Notes under the pieces: generated by a model
What the model saw: the letters and a program-made list of their open reading frames with translations, nothing else
Told to the model about the DNA's origin: nothing
The model's database searches: none
Part shown: positions 10,942 to 19,596 of the stretch, one piece after another
Numbering within the stretch: the first letter of the stretch is position 1
Layout of the letters: each line of letters starts with the position of its first letter
Program-made: the position numbers and the translations under genes
NCBI GenBank assembly: GCA_001464475.1
Contig: LNDX01000002.1
Span: 62,001 to 126,000 of the forward strand
Length of the DNA stretch: 64,000 bases
Reading direction: 5' to 3'
From: Flavobacteriaceae bacterium Ga0077528
GTDB lineage: Bacteria > Bacteroidota > Bacteroidia > Flavobacteriales > Flavobacteriaceae

Positions 10942-12591
10942 ATGAAGAATAGTAATTATTTTATACTTTTTCTTTACATTCTTCTGCTGATAAACGGTTG
11001 CAAATCTGTTGTCACCAAACAAATTGAAAAAACCAACAGAGTTGAAGAAGTTCAAGCAAAAATTCCACCATTTGAATATAGAAGATCTGACTCAGATTCT
11101 ATTTTATTAAATCGTTTTTTAGGTCATTACAAAGATATTTATAATAAAGACTCAACACAGTTAAATTATTATGGTGCCGAAATATTCTACGAAAAAGATT
11201 CCATTTTTAAAGTTATAAATCTTTATGGAGATTATGTTGGAGCAACCTATAATCCGGTTGCTGAAAGTCATATTGCTTATAGAGATAACTTGTATAAGGA
11301 ATATGTTAGTGGCGAAACCTTTAGAATTGACAAATTATCGCCTTCTAAATACCTTTTATATACCGATGATTATAATAGATTATCAAGTAATTTTCATTTT
11401 TATAACGTAACATTTAACAACGATTCTATAGTAATTGAAGAAACTACAGAACACAAAAATTTCATTTATAATTTTATTGACAAGAAAAAAGAATCCATGG
11501 ATAACTATCTTGAAGACATTAAAAATTCAAGGAAATTGGAGAAAAATGAACTTTATCAACTTGGAATAGATTCGACAAAAGTTGAAGTCAATGAAAAATA
11601 TTTCAGATCACCTGATGCCTTTTTATCTAGAGAAAATCCATATTATTATGGCTCAATTTATTATCGTCAAAAATATGGTGATGAAACTATGAAAGTGCTT
11701 CAATTCAATCATAATGACACTATCAAAGAAATTACTTTAGGAATTGTTGGAGGTGATTCTGATAGTTATAAAATGACTTCAGAGTTTGTAAACGATTCTA
11801 TTTTTATTCAATCACTTGTTAATCAAGAAACCATTGTGGATACAAATGATACAATGGGATATGCCTTTGACTCTATTGTGACCAAATTCAAATACAACGA
11901 GAGATTTGAATTAGATACTATTAGCAAAGACACTTTTAAATATAAAAAATACCAATTCAAAAAATATGGCGCACCAGCAGAAAATCATATTTATTACAGT
12001 AAATCATTCAAAATCAATAATCTTGAATCTTATTGGAGAACCACTCTCGAAATTACTTTTAATGACAATAAAAAACCTTTAAAAGCCAAAAATATTACAA
12101 GAAAATTAATAAATAGTAAAACTAGAAAGACTCTTTTGATTTCTCAACCAGACATGATTATTCATGATGAAAAAAGTTTATTCTATCCGTTATCTGATAA
12201 TTTTAAAGATTTTAATTTCGATGGATATGCAGATTTTTCTATTTATAATTCTGTTTGTTCAGGAGCTAGTCATGCGTTTTATGACAACTATTTATTCAAT
12301 CCAAAGACTAAGAAATTTGATTACAGCAAAAAACAATCTGGTTCGGAAATAACTATAGATAATAAATTAAGAACCATAACTTTATATTATAAAAGAGGAA
12401 GGTCTTATCATGTTGAACATATCATCCATTATGATTTAAAAGGTAAAATTTTATTTGAAGAAAAATTCATTGAAGAATTGTTAAAAGAAAAAAACTCTGA
12501 CGAATATTACTATTTGAAAACGTATCAGAAAATTAAAAACAATAAAATTATTTTGAAAGAAATAGAAAAAGACAAAAATCTAAGCAGATAA
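10942..12591 (+). CDS. Lipoprotein of unknown function
   Basis: This 549-aa protein begins with a lipoprotein signal peptide: a hydrophobic run (FILFLYILLLI) and the lipobox INGC, so Cys20 would be lipidated. The rest is hydrophilic and rich in Asn, Lys, Asp and Tyr, with no transmembrane segment. The C-terminal third contains DFNFDGYADFSIYNSVCSGASHAFYDNYLFNP, which resembles calcium-binding FG-GAP/VCBS-like blocks in proteins of the XAC2610 type. I do not recognise the rest. It appears to be monocistronic. Confidence 0.75.
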   Translation: MKNSNYFILFLYILLLINGCKSVVTKQIEKTNRVEEVQAKIPPFEYRRSDSDSILLNRFLGHYKDIYNKDSTQLNYYGAEIFYEKDSIFKVINLYGDYVGATYNPVAESHIAYRDNLYKEYVSGETFRIDKLSPSKYLLYTDDYNRLSSNFHFYNVTFNNDSIVIEETTEHKNFIYNFIDKKKESMDNYLEDIKNSRKLEKNELYQLGIDSTKVEVNEKYFRSPDAFLSRENPYYYGSIYYRQKYGDETMKVLQFNHNDTIKEITLGIVGGDSDSYKMTSEFVNDSIFIQSLVNQETIVDTNDTMGYAFDSIVTKFKYNERFELDTISKDTFKYKKYQFKKYGAPAENHIYYSKSFKINNLESYWRTTLEITFNDNKKPLKAKNITRKLINSKTRKTLLISQPDMIIHDEKSLFYPLSDNFKDFNFDGYADFSIYNSVCSGASHAFYDNYLFNPKTKKFDYSKKQSGSEITIDNKLRTITLYYKRGRSYHVEHIIHYDLKGKILFEEKFIEELLKEKNSDEYYYLKTYQKIKNNKIILKEIEKDKNLSR

Positions 12592-12652
12592 AACAGTAAT
12601 TCTTACAAATATTTACTACATTTACTTATTAGCAATATTAAAACCATAAATC

Positions 12653-12763
12653 ATGGCAAAAAGTCAAGACGCAAAGAAAACCGTAAAAAAGGAACCTCTT
12701 AAAACGGCGAAAGAGAAAAAAGAGGAAAAAAGAATTAAGAAAAACACTCCGAAAAGAGATTAA
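12653..12763 (+). CDS. Small Lys-rich protein, 36 aa
   Basis: The ATG at 12653 opens a 36-codon frame beginning MAKSQDAKKTVKKEPLKTA and ending KKNTPKRD. About 40% of residues are Lys or Arg. It has its own TACATTTA box about 35 bases upstream and a strong terminator right after the stop. Similar tiny basic proteins are, from memory, common in Flavobacterium genomes. The function is unknown; nucleic-acid binding would fit the charge but is inference. Confidence 0.6.
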   Translation: MAKSQDAKKTVKKEPLKTAKEKKEEKRIKKNTPKRD

Positions 12764-12766
12764 ATA

Positions 12767-12801
12767 GAAAAGGCACAAATTTTAAAGTTTGTGCCTTTTA
12801 G
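12767..12801. terminator. Bidirectional terminator between Lys-rich ORF and beta-barrel gene
   Basis: The arms AAAAGGCACAAA (12768-12779) and TTTGTGCCTTTT (12788-12799) form a 12-bp stem. It lies between two convergent genes and is flanked by A and T runs on both sides. Confidence 0.85.
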
Positions 12802-12816
12802 TTTTTGAAATTTATA

Positions 12817-13293
12817 TTAAAATTTATATTCAGTTCCAATGAATATTCCACTTATGTTCACATCGCCCATTCCCATAGAATATTTTGCATTTATTCCGAA
12901 ATCCTCTGAAATTTCATAAGTAGCACCAAAATCTAAATTAAGTTTAAATTGATCTTCTGTAGCATCAAGATAATAATTCAAACTTGGTCCAGCTAAAACA
13001 CCAAATTTTTCAGAAACAGAATATTTTCCCAAGATAGGAACACTCAAAAAATTAAAATCTGTAATAGCTACAAACAAAAGTTCTGGTTGCACAGAAAAAG
13101 ATTCTGAAACTCCAATATTTGCAAATCCACCAGCAAAGTATCCAGTTTCACTTGCTGTTGCAGTTGTTCCTCCAAATTTTACTTTAACTGTTGCTATGTC
13201 AACACCAGCTTTAGCACCAAAGGTTGTTTCTTGTGCATTTGAATAAAAAATTGTTCCAAATAAAATTGCTGTAAAAAATAATTTTTTCATCAT
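12817..13293 (-). CDS. Outer-membrane beta-barrel protein (porin-like)
   Basis: This 158-aa protein has a clear signal peptide (MMKKLFFTAILFGTIFYSNAQ, with cleavage after NAQ). The mature part consists of alternating amphipathic strands such as TTFGAKAGVDIATVKV, SFSVQPELLFVAI and EFGVLAGPSLNYYL-like segments. It ends in an aromatic residue (TEYKF), the usual outer-membrane insertion signal. It resembles small eight-stranded OmpW/OprF-like barrels common in Flavobacteria. No partner gene is obvious. Confidence 0.85.
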   Translation of the reverse strand: MMKKLFFTAILFGTIFYSNAQETTFGAKAGVDIATVKVKFGGTTATASETGYFAGGFANIGVSESFSVQPELLFVAITDFNFLSVPILGKYSVSEKFGVLAGPSLNYYLDATEDQFKLNLDFGATYEISEDFGINAKYSMGMGDVNISGIFIGTEYKF

Positions 13294-13368
13294 GAAAATA
13301 TTTAAAGATTAGTATGATGTAAAACTATTTTACTTTGAAAAGACATGAAATACGTATAAAATCGTATT

Positions 13369-14772
13369 TTAAACTTCATCAGGGAATATCTTTCCAGGAT
13401 TTAGAATATTATTTGGATCAAAAACATATTTGATGCGTTCCATTAATTCTAAATGAACTTTTGAAAAAGCAATATCCATAAAGTTTTTTTGAACAAAACC
13501 GATTCCGTGTTCACCAGAAAGTGTTCCTTTTAGAGCAACTGTTAATTCAAATATTTCTCGAATACCTTTAGGCACTTCTTTCTCCCAATTTTCATCACTC
13601 ATTTCACCTTTGATGATGTTTACGTGAAGATTTCCATCACCAGCATGACCATAACAAACCGATTTGAATCCGTATTTATTGCCTATTTTTTTTATTCCGT
13701 TTAATAATTCAGGTAAAACATATCTTGGCACAACAGTATCTTCTTCTTTATAAATTGAATTCGATTTTACTGCTTCAGCAACAGAACGTCTCATTTTCCA
13801 AAGTGCGTTTTTTTGGTCTTCAGTATCAGCAAATAAAACCTCATCTATTTCAAATTGTTCTACAACTGACATAATTTTTTCAGCTTCCGAAAAAAGAATT
13901 TCTGGATAATTTCCGTCAACTTCAATCAATAAATGTGCTTGAACATTGTCTTTGACAGTGATGTTAATATTGTCATTGTATTTTAACGTCCAATCAATGG
14001 CATCGCGTTCCATAAACTCAAGAGCGCTTGGAATAATTCCAGCTCTAAAAATGGCAGAAACGGCTTCACACGCTTGACTTGCTTTGAAAAAAGGAACCAA
14101 CATTAAAACATTATGTGTGTTTTGAGGAAGAAGCTTAAGTACAATTTTTGTAATTACACCTAAAGTACCTTCACTTCCAACCATAAGTTGTGTCAAGTTA
14201 TAACCTGTTGAATTTTTTAAAGTATTTGCGCCTGTCCAAATGATTTCTCCGTTGGGCAAAACCACCTCCATGTTTATTACATAATCCTTAGTAACACCAT
14301 ATTTAACGGCACGAGCACCACCAGAATTTTCAGCAACATTTCCACCAATCCAGCAGCTTCCTTGACTACTTGGATCAACTGGATAGAACAAACCTTTCTC
14401 TGCAACTGCTTCACGTAAAATTTGAGTGATTACAGCAGGTTCGGCAGTAACTTGAAGGTTTTGTTCGTCAATTTCAATTATTTTATTTAAGCGTTCCATA
14501 GAAAGCCCAATTCCTTGATAAATAGACAAAGCACCGCCACTCAATCCAGTTCTTGCACCGATTGGCGTTGTTGGAATTTTATATTCGTTGGCAATTTTCA
14601 AAATTTCTGAAATTTCCTTTGTATTTGCTGGTTTTAGAACAACATTTGGAGGAAAAACATAATCTTCGGTTTCATCGTGACCGTAATGATTGCGCGTTTC
14701 GATGTCTGTAAAAATATAAGACTCACCTACTATAGACGTTAGCTTATTTAATATTTCTGGATTTAATTGCAT
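13369..14772 (-). CDS. FAD-linked oxidase, GlcD / D-lactate dehydrogenase type
   Basis: This 467-aa flavoprotein has an N-terminal PCMH-type FAD-binding domain (about residues 35-215) with PIGARTGLSGGALSIYQGIGL and the GSEGTLGVITKI block. The C-terminal FAD-oxidase domain ends in GTLSGEHGIGFVQK...DPNNILNPGKIFP. HAGDGNLHVNI is a typical metal/substrate His motif. The family oxidises 2-hydroxy acids such as glycolate, D-lactate or D-2-hydroxyglutarate; the substrate cannot be told from the sequence. It stands alone, without GlcE or GlcF partners. Confidence 0.92.
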   Translation of the reverse strand: MQLNPEILNKLTSIVGESYIFTDIETRNHYGHDETEDYVFPPNVVLKPANTKEISEILKIANEYKIPTTPIGARTGLSGGALSIYQGIGLSMERLNKIIEIDEQNLQVTAEPAVITQILREAVAEKGLFYPVDPSSQGSCWIGGNVAENSGGARAVKYGVTKDYVINMEVVLPNGEIIWTGANTLKNSTGYNLTQLMVGSEGTLGVITKIVLKLLPQNTHNVLMLVPFFKASQACEAVSAIFRAGIIPSALEFMERDAIDWTLKYNDNINITVKDNVQAHLLIEVDGNYPEILFSEAEKIMSVVEQFEIDEVLFADTEDQKNALWKMRRSVAEAVKSNSIYKEEDTVVPRYVLPELLNGIKKIGNKYGFKSVCYGHAGDGNLHVNIIKGEMSDENWEKEVPKGIREIFELTVALKGTLSGEHGIGFVQKNFMDIAFSKVHLELMERIKYVFDPNNILNPGKIFPDEV

Positions 14773-14894
14773 TTTGTATAAATTGTGAAGTAAAAATAGA
14801 AAAAGAAAATAGAATAGAGAATAAAGAAAATAGATTTTTACAGCTTAATTGCTTTTGAAATTTTTCATTTACAAAATACGACCTCAAACTAGCC

Positions 14895-16106
14895 TTAATC
14901 TATCTTTTTTTTCAAATTTGGTAAAAAATAACAAATGATTCCTATTAGTGGAAGGAAAGAACAAACGTGGTAAACGTATTGTATTGAAGTTGCGTCAGCA
15001 AGTTTTCCGAGTAAAGCTGAGCCTAATGCTCCCATTCCGAAGGCAAAACCATAGAATAATCCGGAGACCATTCCGAGTTTTTTGGGAACTAACTCTTGCG
15101 CATAAACCAAAATTGCTGGAAAAGCTGAAGAAATGATGATTCCAATTACAACCATTAAAACATCAGTCCAAAATAAATCTACATAAGGTAATGCTAAAGC
15201 AAAAGGAAAGGCTCCAAAAACTGATAACCAAATAACATATTTCCTTCCAATTTTATCGCCTAAAGGTCCACCAAGAATGGTTCCAACTGCATACGAAAAC
15301 AAGTAAATAAACATGTGAAACTGCGCTTGTTTTATAGTTAACCCAAATTTATCAATGATATAAAATTGATAATAACTTGAAAGACTTGCAGAATAGAAAA
15401 ACTTTGAAAAAATTACTATTAATAAAATCGCAATAGAAATTTGAACTTTCTTTTTAGGAAGATTATGCAAATCTATAAAAGGCTGAACTTTATTTTTCCT
15501 AAAAACGAGATGTTCTTTATACCAAAAAGCGATTTTGCTTAAAATAAGTAGTCCTAAAGCGGCAACTATAACAAACCAAAGGATATACTTTTGAGAATTA
15601 GGAACAACAATTAAAGCAACCAAAAGTGGTCCAAGAGCCGTTCCGAAGTTGCCTCCTACTTGAAAAATAGATTGTGCTAAACCACGTTTTCCGCCAGAAG
15701 CTAAATTAGAAATTCGAGCCGACTCAGGATGAAAAATAGACGAACCAGTTCCAATTAAAACAACAGAAGCAATTATCCAATAAAAATTATTGGCAAAAGA
15801 AATTGAAATTATTCCTGCCATTGAAAAAAGCATTCCATAAATTTGAGAAAATGGTTTTGGATTTTTATCTGTGTAATAACCTACCAAAGGTTGAAAAATC
15901 GAAGCAGAAAATTGAAAAGCAAAAGTGATTAATCCGATTTGAGAAAATGTTAGATGATAACTTTCCTTAATTATTGGATAAATGGATGGAATAATGGCTT
16001 GTATTAAATCGTTGAGCAAGTGTGCAAAACTGATAGAAAAAAGAATAGAGTACACCGTTTTATTAAGTAAATCCTCTTTGTTTAATGTTGCAGATTGATT
16101 TTGCAC
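14895..16106 (-). CDS. MFS transporter, fosmidomycin-resistance (Fsr) type
   Basis: This is a twelve-span major facilitator protein. The blocks HLLNDLIQAIIPSIYPI, GTGSSIFHPESARISNLASGG and GLAQSIFQVGGNFGTALGPLL match the Fsr family of drug exporters. I place the start at the GTG at 16106 (V25 of the longest frame), giving 403 aa. The frame can be extended to an ATG at 16178, but that stretch contains a good promoter (16127-16158) and lies 13 bases from the divergent meaB frame, so it is probably non-coding. The real substrate is unknown. Confidence 0.88.
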   Translation of the reverse strand: MQNQSATLNKEDLLNKTVYSILFSISFAHLLNDLIQAIIPSIYPIIKESYHLTFSQIGLITFAFQFSASIFQPLVGYYTDKNPKPFSQIYGMLFSMAGIISISFANNFYWIIASVVLIGTGSSIFHPESARISNLASGGKRGLAQSIFQVGGNFGTALGPLLVALIVVPNSQKYILWFVIVAALGLLILSKIAFWYKEHLVFRKNKVQPFIDLHNLPKKKVQISIAILLIVIFSKFFYSASLSSYYQFYIIDKFGLTIKQAQFHMFIYLFSYAVGTILGGPLGDKIGRKYVIWLSVFGAFPFALALPYVDLFWTDVLMVVIGIIISSAFPAILVYAQELVPKKLGMVSGLFYGFAFGMGALGSALLGKLADATSIQYVYHVCSFLPLIGIICYFLPNLKKKID

Positions 16107-16126
16107 AGTTGTAAATTTTGATACTG

Positions 16127-16158
16127 CAAAAATACTTTTTTTAACGGCAAAGAAGCAA
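16127..16158 (-). promoter_or_regulatory. Promoter of the Fsr-type MFS gene
   Basis: On the minus strand TTG (complement of 16156-16158) is followed after 21 bases by TATTTTTG (complement of 16127-16134). This places the transcript start near 16120 and supports the GTG start at 16106. Confidence 0.6.
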
Positions 16159-16195
16159 AATTTTATTGCAAAGTTCATAACGAAAATATTTTGCC

Positions 16196-16203
16196 TAAAT
16201 TTG
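16196..16203 (+). promoter_or_regulatory. Promoter -7 box of meaB
   Basis: TAAATTTG matches TAnnTTTG. It lies inside the 5' extension of the longest meaB frame, which argues for a start downstream of about 16210. Confidence 0.55.
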
Positions 16204-16223
16204 TAATAGAAATACCATTACTT

Positions 16224-17318
16224 TTGGAACAATCATCAAAAAAATCGGCTTTATCGGAAAAAGATGGCGTTAATCAACCACAGAGTTTGAGTAATTCTTC
16301 GGTTGAAGTAATTAAACAAATGCGAAGAAAACAACCTTCTGCGCAAGAGTTGATTGATGGTATTTTGGCAAAAGACAAAGTAGCATTAAGTCGAGCAATA
16401 ACACTAGTTGAAAGTACTAACCCTGAACATTTAGAAAAAGCTAATACCATAATTCAAGCGTGTTTACCTCATGCCAATAAATCAATACGTATTGGAATTA
16501 CTGGTGTTCCAGGCGTTGGAAAAAGTACCTTTATAGAAGCTTTTGGAAAACATATCACTTCCTTAGGAAGAAAAGTTGCCGTTTTAGCTGTCGATCCAAG
16601 TAGTACCATTTCACACGGAAGTATTCTTGGTGACAAAACCCGAATGGAAGAATTGGTAAAAGATGAAAATGCATTTATTCGTCCGAGTGCTTCTGGTGAA
16701 ACACTTGGTGGAGTTGCAAGAAAAACACGTGAAACTATAATTCTTTGTGAAGCTTGCGGATTTGATACCATTATCATTGAAACTGTTGGCGTTGGTCAAA
16801 GCGAAACTGCTGTTCATAGCATGGTAGATTTCTTTTTATTGTTAAAAATTTCTGGTGCAGGCGATGAATTACAAGGCATAAAACGTGGTATCATGGAAAT
16901 GGCAGATACAATTGTAATCAATAAAGCCGATGGTGATAATATTGCAAAAGCTAAATTAGCCAAAACGGAATTCAACAGAGCATTACATTTATTTCCAGCA
17001 AAGCAAAGTGGTTGGATTCCAACTGCAGCAACTTGTAGTTCTTATACCAAAGAAGGAATTGATGACGTTTGGAAAACGATTTCAGAATATTTTGAATTGG
17101 TTAAAACGAATCATTATTTTGAAGAAAAACGTCAAAATCAGAATCAATTTTGGATGATGGAAACTATAAACGAGCAATTAAAATCCAACTTCTACAATCA
17201 TCCTGAGATTATTAAACAATTGGAAGAAAACAAAAAAGCAGTGCAAAATGATGAAATTTCACCCTTTGCAGCTGCTATGAATTTGTTGAAAAAGTATTTT
17301 GATAATTACTCTTCGTAA
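16224..17318 (+). CDS. meaB: Methylmalonyl-CoA mutase-associated GTPase MeaB
   Basis: MeaB is a G3E P-loop GTPase that protects and reloads methylmalonyl-CoA mutase with adenosylcobalamin. Visible motifs are GVPGVGKST (Walker A), DPSS, ETVGVGQSE (G3 region) and NKAD (G4), with the usual ArgK/MeaB helical ends. There is no in-frame ATG before 16320. The frame from TTG 16191 contains the promoter box, so I favour TTG 16224, which keeps the conserved-looking KKSALSEKDGVNQP segment. The mutase genes are not in the window. The 3' end overlaps a convergent small gene by 13 bases. Confidence 0.93.
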   Translation: MEQSSKKSALSEKDGVNQPQSLSNSSVEVIKQMRRKQPSAQELIDGILAKDKVALSRAITLVESTNPEHLEKANTIIQACLPHANKSIRIGITGVPGVGKSTFIEAFGKHITSLGRKVAVLAVDPSSTISHGSILGDKTRMEELVKDENAFIRPSASGETLGGVARKTRETIILCEACGFDTIIIETVGVGQSETAVHSMVDFFLLLKISGAGDELQGIKRGIMEMADTIVINKADGDNIAKAKLAKTEFNRALHLFPAKQSGWIPTAATCSSYTKEGIDDVWKTISEYFELVKTNHYFEEKRQNQNQFWMMETINEQLKSNFYNHPEIIKQLEENKKAVQNDEISPFAAAMNLLKKYFDNYSS

Positions 17319-17533
17319 GCTTCCATTTCTTTGTCGTAGAATTCACCTGCTAGTGTAATTAAATGTTCCATTTCGGATTCTAATTCGGTTTCGTCTTCTC
17401 CTTCTAAATCTTCTAAAAACTCCACTTCATCGTCTTTTAAATTGATTATAAAACGTGGAAAATCTAAATGTATAACGAATATATCATCTGGAAAATCGGA
17501 GTTGTCGGCTAGTACAAACTTTGGTAATTGCAT
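17306..17533 (-). CDS. Small acidic conserved hypothetical protein
   Basis: This 75-aa protein is strongly acidic, with its C-terminal half dominated by Glu and Asp (LEDLEGEDETELESEMEHL). It starts MQLPKFVLADNSDFPDDIFVIHLDFPRFIIN. I recall similar proteins in Flavobacteriaceae but no described function. It overlaps the end of meaB on the other strand by 13 bases and lies 11 bases downstream of the NUMOD4/HNH-like gene, probably as part of that transcript. Confidence 0.65.
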   Translation of the reverse strand: MQLPKFVLADNSDFPDDIFVIHLDFPRFIINLKDDEVEFLEDLEGEDETELESEMEHLITLAGEFYDKEMEAYEE

Positions 17534-17544
17534 AGTATTTATTT

Positions 17545-18123
17545 TTAAACTTTAATGTGTCCCCAATTTTCGCCAGTTCTTATGCGATATAATTGTTGGG
17601 TTGAAATATTGAATTGTTTTGCAATCATAACCAAACGAGTTTTATTGTCTGGTCGTTGCAACATTTTTTTTATTCTTATTACTTGTGTAGAAGTTAACTT
17701 AGCTCCATCAGCTTTTTTGTTAAATTCAATAATTCGAGCTTTATTTGCAATAACATTTGGGTTTTTCGATTGAAAATCAATTTGTTCTCTTCTTGTAGCC
17801 CATTTCAAATTTTCAACTCTATCATTGTCTTTGCTAAAATCTAAATGAATTACCATAGTTCGCTCTGGATTATCATTTGGAATAAAATATTGAGCTACCA
17901 ATTTATATACCAAAAAACCTTTGTCTTTGCGTTTGCCATTTTCTCTAGTTTGATACCTAAAAACTCTGAAACCTTCAGTCAACGCGCATTTTATTTCTCT
18001 TCCACTCAAAAAATCATCTGTATAACTAATAATTCTTCCTTGATTGGAAACGGCATATTTCTTTTGTAATGGATGTTCAATAATTATTTGTTTGAACTCC
18101 TCTCCTCTATTTAGTTGTATCAT
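17545..18123 (-). CDS. NUMOD4/HNH-like protein with C-terminal helix-turn-helix
   Basis: The 192-aa protein starts with a NUMOD4-like segment (KKYAVSNQGRIISYTDDF, about residues 21-38). The middle resembles an HNH_3 nuclease core (MVIHLDFSKDNDRVENLKWATRREQ), keeping the first His and the N-L pair. A C-terminal DNA-binding helical repeat follows (LTSTQVIRIKKML...VMIAKQFNISTQQLYRIRTGENWGHI). Such domain sets are typical of homing endonucleases. Here the gene sits in a host operon, with its start overlapping the MATE gene stop by 17 bases, so a regulatory or domesticated role is plausible. Nuclease activity is uncertain. Confidence 0.7.
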   Translation of the reverse strand: MIQLNRGEEFKQIIIEHPLQKKYAVSNQGRIISYTDDFLSGREIKCALTEGFRVFRYQTRENGKRKDKGFLVYKLVAQYFIPNDNPERTMVIHLDFSKDNDRVENLKWATRREQIDFQSKNPNVIANKARIIEFNKKADGAKLTSTQVIRIKKMLQRPDNKTRLVMIAKQFNISTQQLYRIRTGENWGHIKV

Positions 18124-19513
18124 CTGGGATTGATTTTAAACTATCTTTCAAAATTAATGATTTTGTTAGATAATGAAAACGAATGTACAAAAATAATGCT
18201 GCAGCCGTTAATCCTGCTAAAAGTCCTAACCAAACACCAACAGCTTTCAAATCAGTATATTCTCCTAAGTAATAGGATATTGGAAAGCCAATTATCCAAT
18301 ACGCTACAAAGGTTAAATACATAGGAATTTTCACATCTTGCAATCCGCGCAAAGCTCCAAGAACCACCACTTGAATTCCATCAGAAATTTGAAAAATAGC
18401 GGCAACTAATAATAGTTTTGCTGCAATAGTTACAACTTCAGTATTATCAACCAATTGAACTTGATCTTTCATATCCATAAATAATGGCGGTAAGATTTGG
18501 TGAAAAGCAACAAACAATATAGCAAAAACTACTTCAATTATTATGGCTAATAAAAAAATAGAACGAGCCACGATAACTAAATTTTTATAATCTTGCAATC
18601 CTTTTTGATTACTAATTCTAATCATTGAAACTACGCTCAATCCCATTGCAAACATAAAAGTCATTGAAGCCAAACTCAAAGCAATTTGATTGGCAGCTTG
18701 ACTTGTTTTTCCGATGTTTCCACAAAGCCAAATTGCAGCTGTGAATAAAACTACTTCAAACAACATTTGCATGGCTGAAGGCATTCCTAAATTTACAATT
18801 TTGACAATAGTTGCTTTTTTAATTTCATCAAAACTAAATCCTTTGAAGTATTGTTTCAAGCGTTCTTGTTTTGCCAAAATGAAGTGCATAAAAACTACCA
18901 TCGCAATTCTGGAAATTACAGTTCCAAGTGCGGCACCAATAATTCCCATTTTTGGAAAAATCCAAATTCCGTAGATTAATAAATAATTGATGATAACGTG
19001 AATAATATTTGCTCCAACAATGGCATACATCGAATATTTTGTCATCGACAAACCATCGGCAAACTGCTTGTATCCTTGATAAATTATTAGTGGAACTAAC
19101 GAAAAAGCAACCCAATCTAAGTAAGGTTTAGCCAACTCAATAACTTCTTTTGGTTGATGTAGCATTTCCATAATTGGTTTGGCCAAAACAACCATTCCGA
19201 ATAATGCGAAACCTAAAATGGTACACAAAAGCATTCCGTGATGAAAAGCCGATCGAATTTTATCGTTATCTTTTTCTGCATCAGCTTCACCAATAATGGG
19301 TGTCAAAGCAGTAGAAAATCCTATACCAATTGACATAGCAACAAAAATCAAACTATTTCCAAGTGAAACCGCAGCCAATTCGGTTGAACCTAATTTTCCA
19401 ACCATGATGTTATCTACAATTCCAATTAAAGTATGACCAAGCATACCCAAAATTACTGGATAAGCTAGTTGAAGATTATAACGAAACTCTTTGGTATATT
19501 GAGATAAATTCAC
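18107..19513 (-). CDS. MATE family multidrug efflux transporter (NorM type)
   Basis: This 468-aa protein has twelve hydrophobic spans. It starts with RYNLQLAYPVILGMLGHTLIGIVDNIMVGKLGSTELAAVSLGNSL, a classic MATE/NorM N-terminal repeat. The second repeat begins around residue 240 (IVNLGMPSAMQMLFEVVLFTAAIWLCG). These pumps use Na+ or H+ gradients to export cationic drugs. It is first in a probable operon with the NUMOD4/HNH-like and acidic small proteins. The substrate cannot be inferred. Confidence 0.93.
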   Translation of the reverse strand: MNLSQYTKEFRYNLQLAYPVILGMLGHTLIGIVDNIMVGKLGSTELAAVSLGNSLIFVAMSIGIGFSTALTPIIGEADAEKDNDKIRSAFHHGMLLCTILGFALFGMVVLAKPIMEMLHQPKEVIELAKPYLDWVAFSLVPLIIYQGYKQFADGLSMTKYSMYAIVGANIIHVIINYLLIYGIWIFPKMGIIGAALGTVISRIAMVVFMHFILAKQERLKQYFKGFSFDEIKKATIVKIVNLGMPSAMQMLFEVVLFTAAIWLCGNIGKTSQAANQIALSLASMTFMFAMGLSVVSMIRISNQKGLQDYKNLVIVARSIFLLAIIIEVVFAILFVAFHQILPPLFMDMKDQVQLVDNTEVVTIAAKLLLVAAIFQISDGIQVVVLGALRGLQDVKIPMYLTFVAYWIIGFPISYYLGEYTDLKAVGVWLGLLAGLTAAALFLYIRFHYLTKSLILKDSLKSIPDDTTK

Positions 19514-19596
19514 AGTGCATTTTTTGAGTGCGCAAAGATAATAGAAAGGAACACAGATTTTAGAAATTTTAGAAATTAATAAAATCTTGTTTTTTT

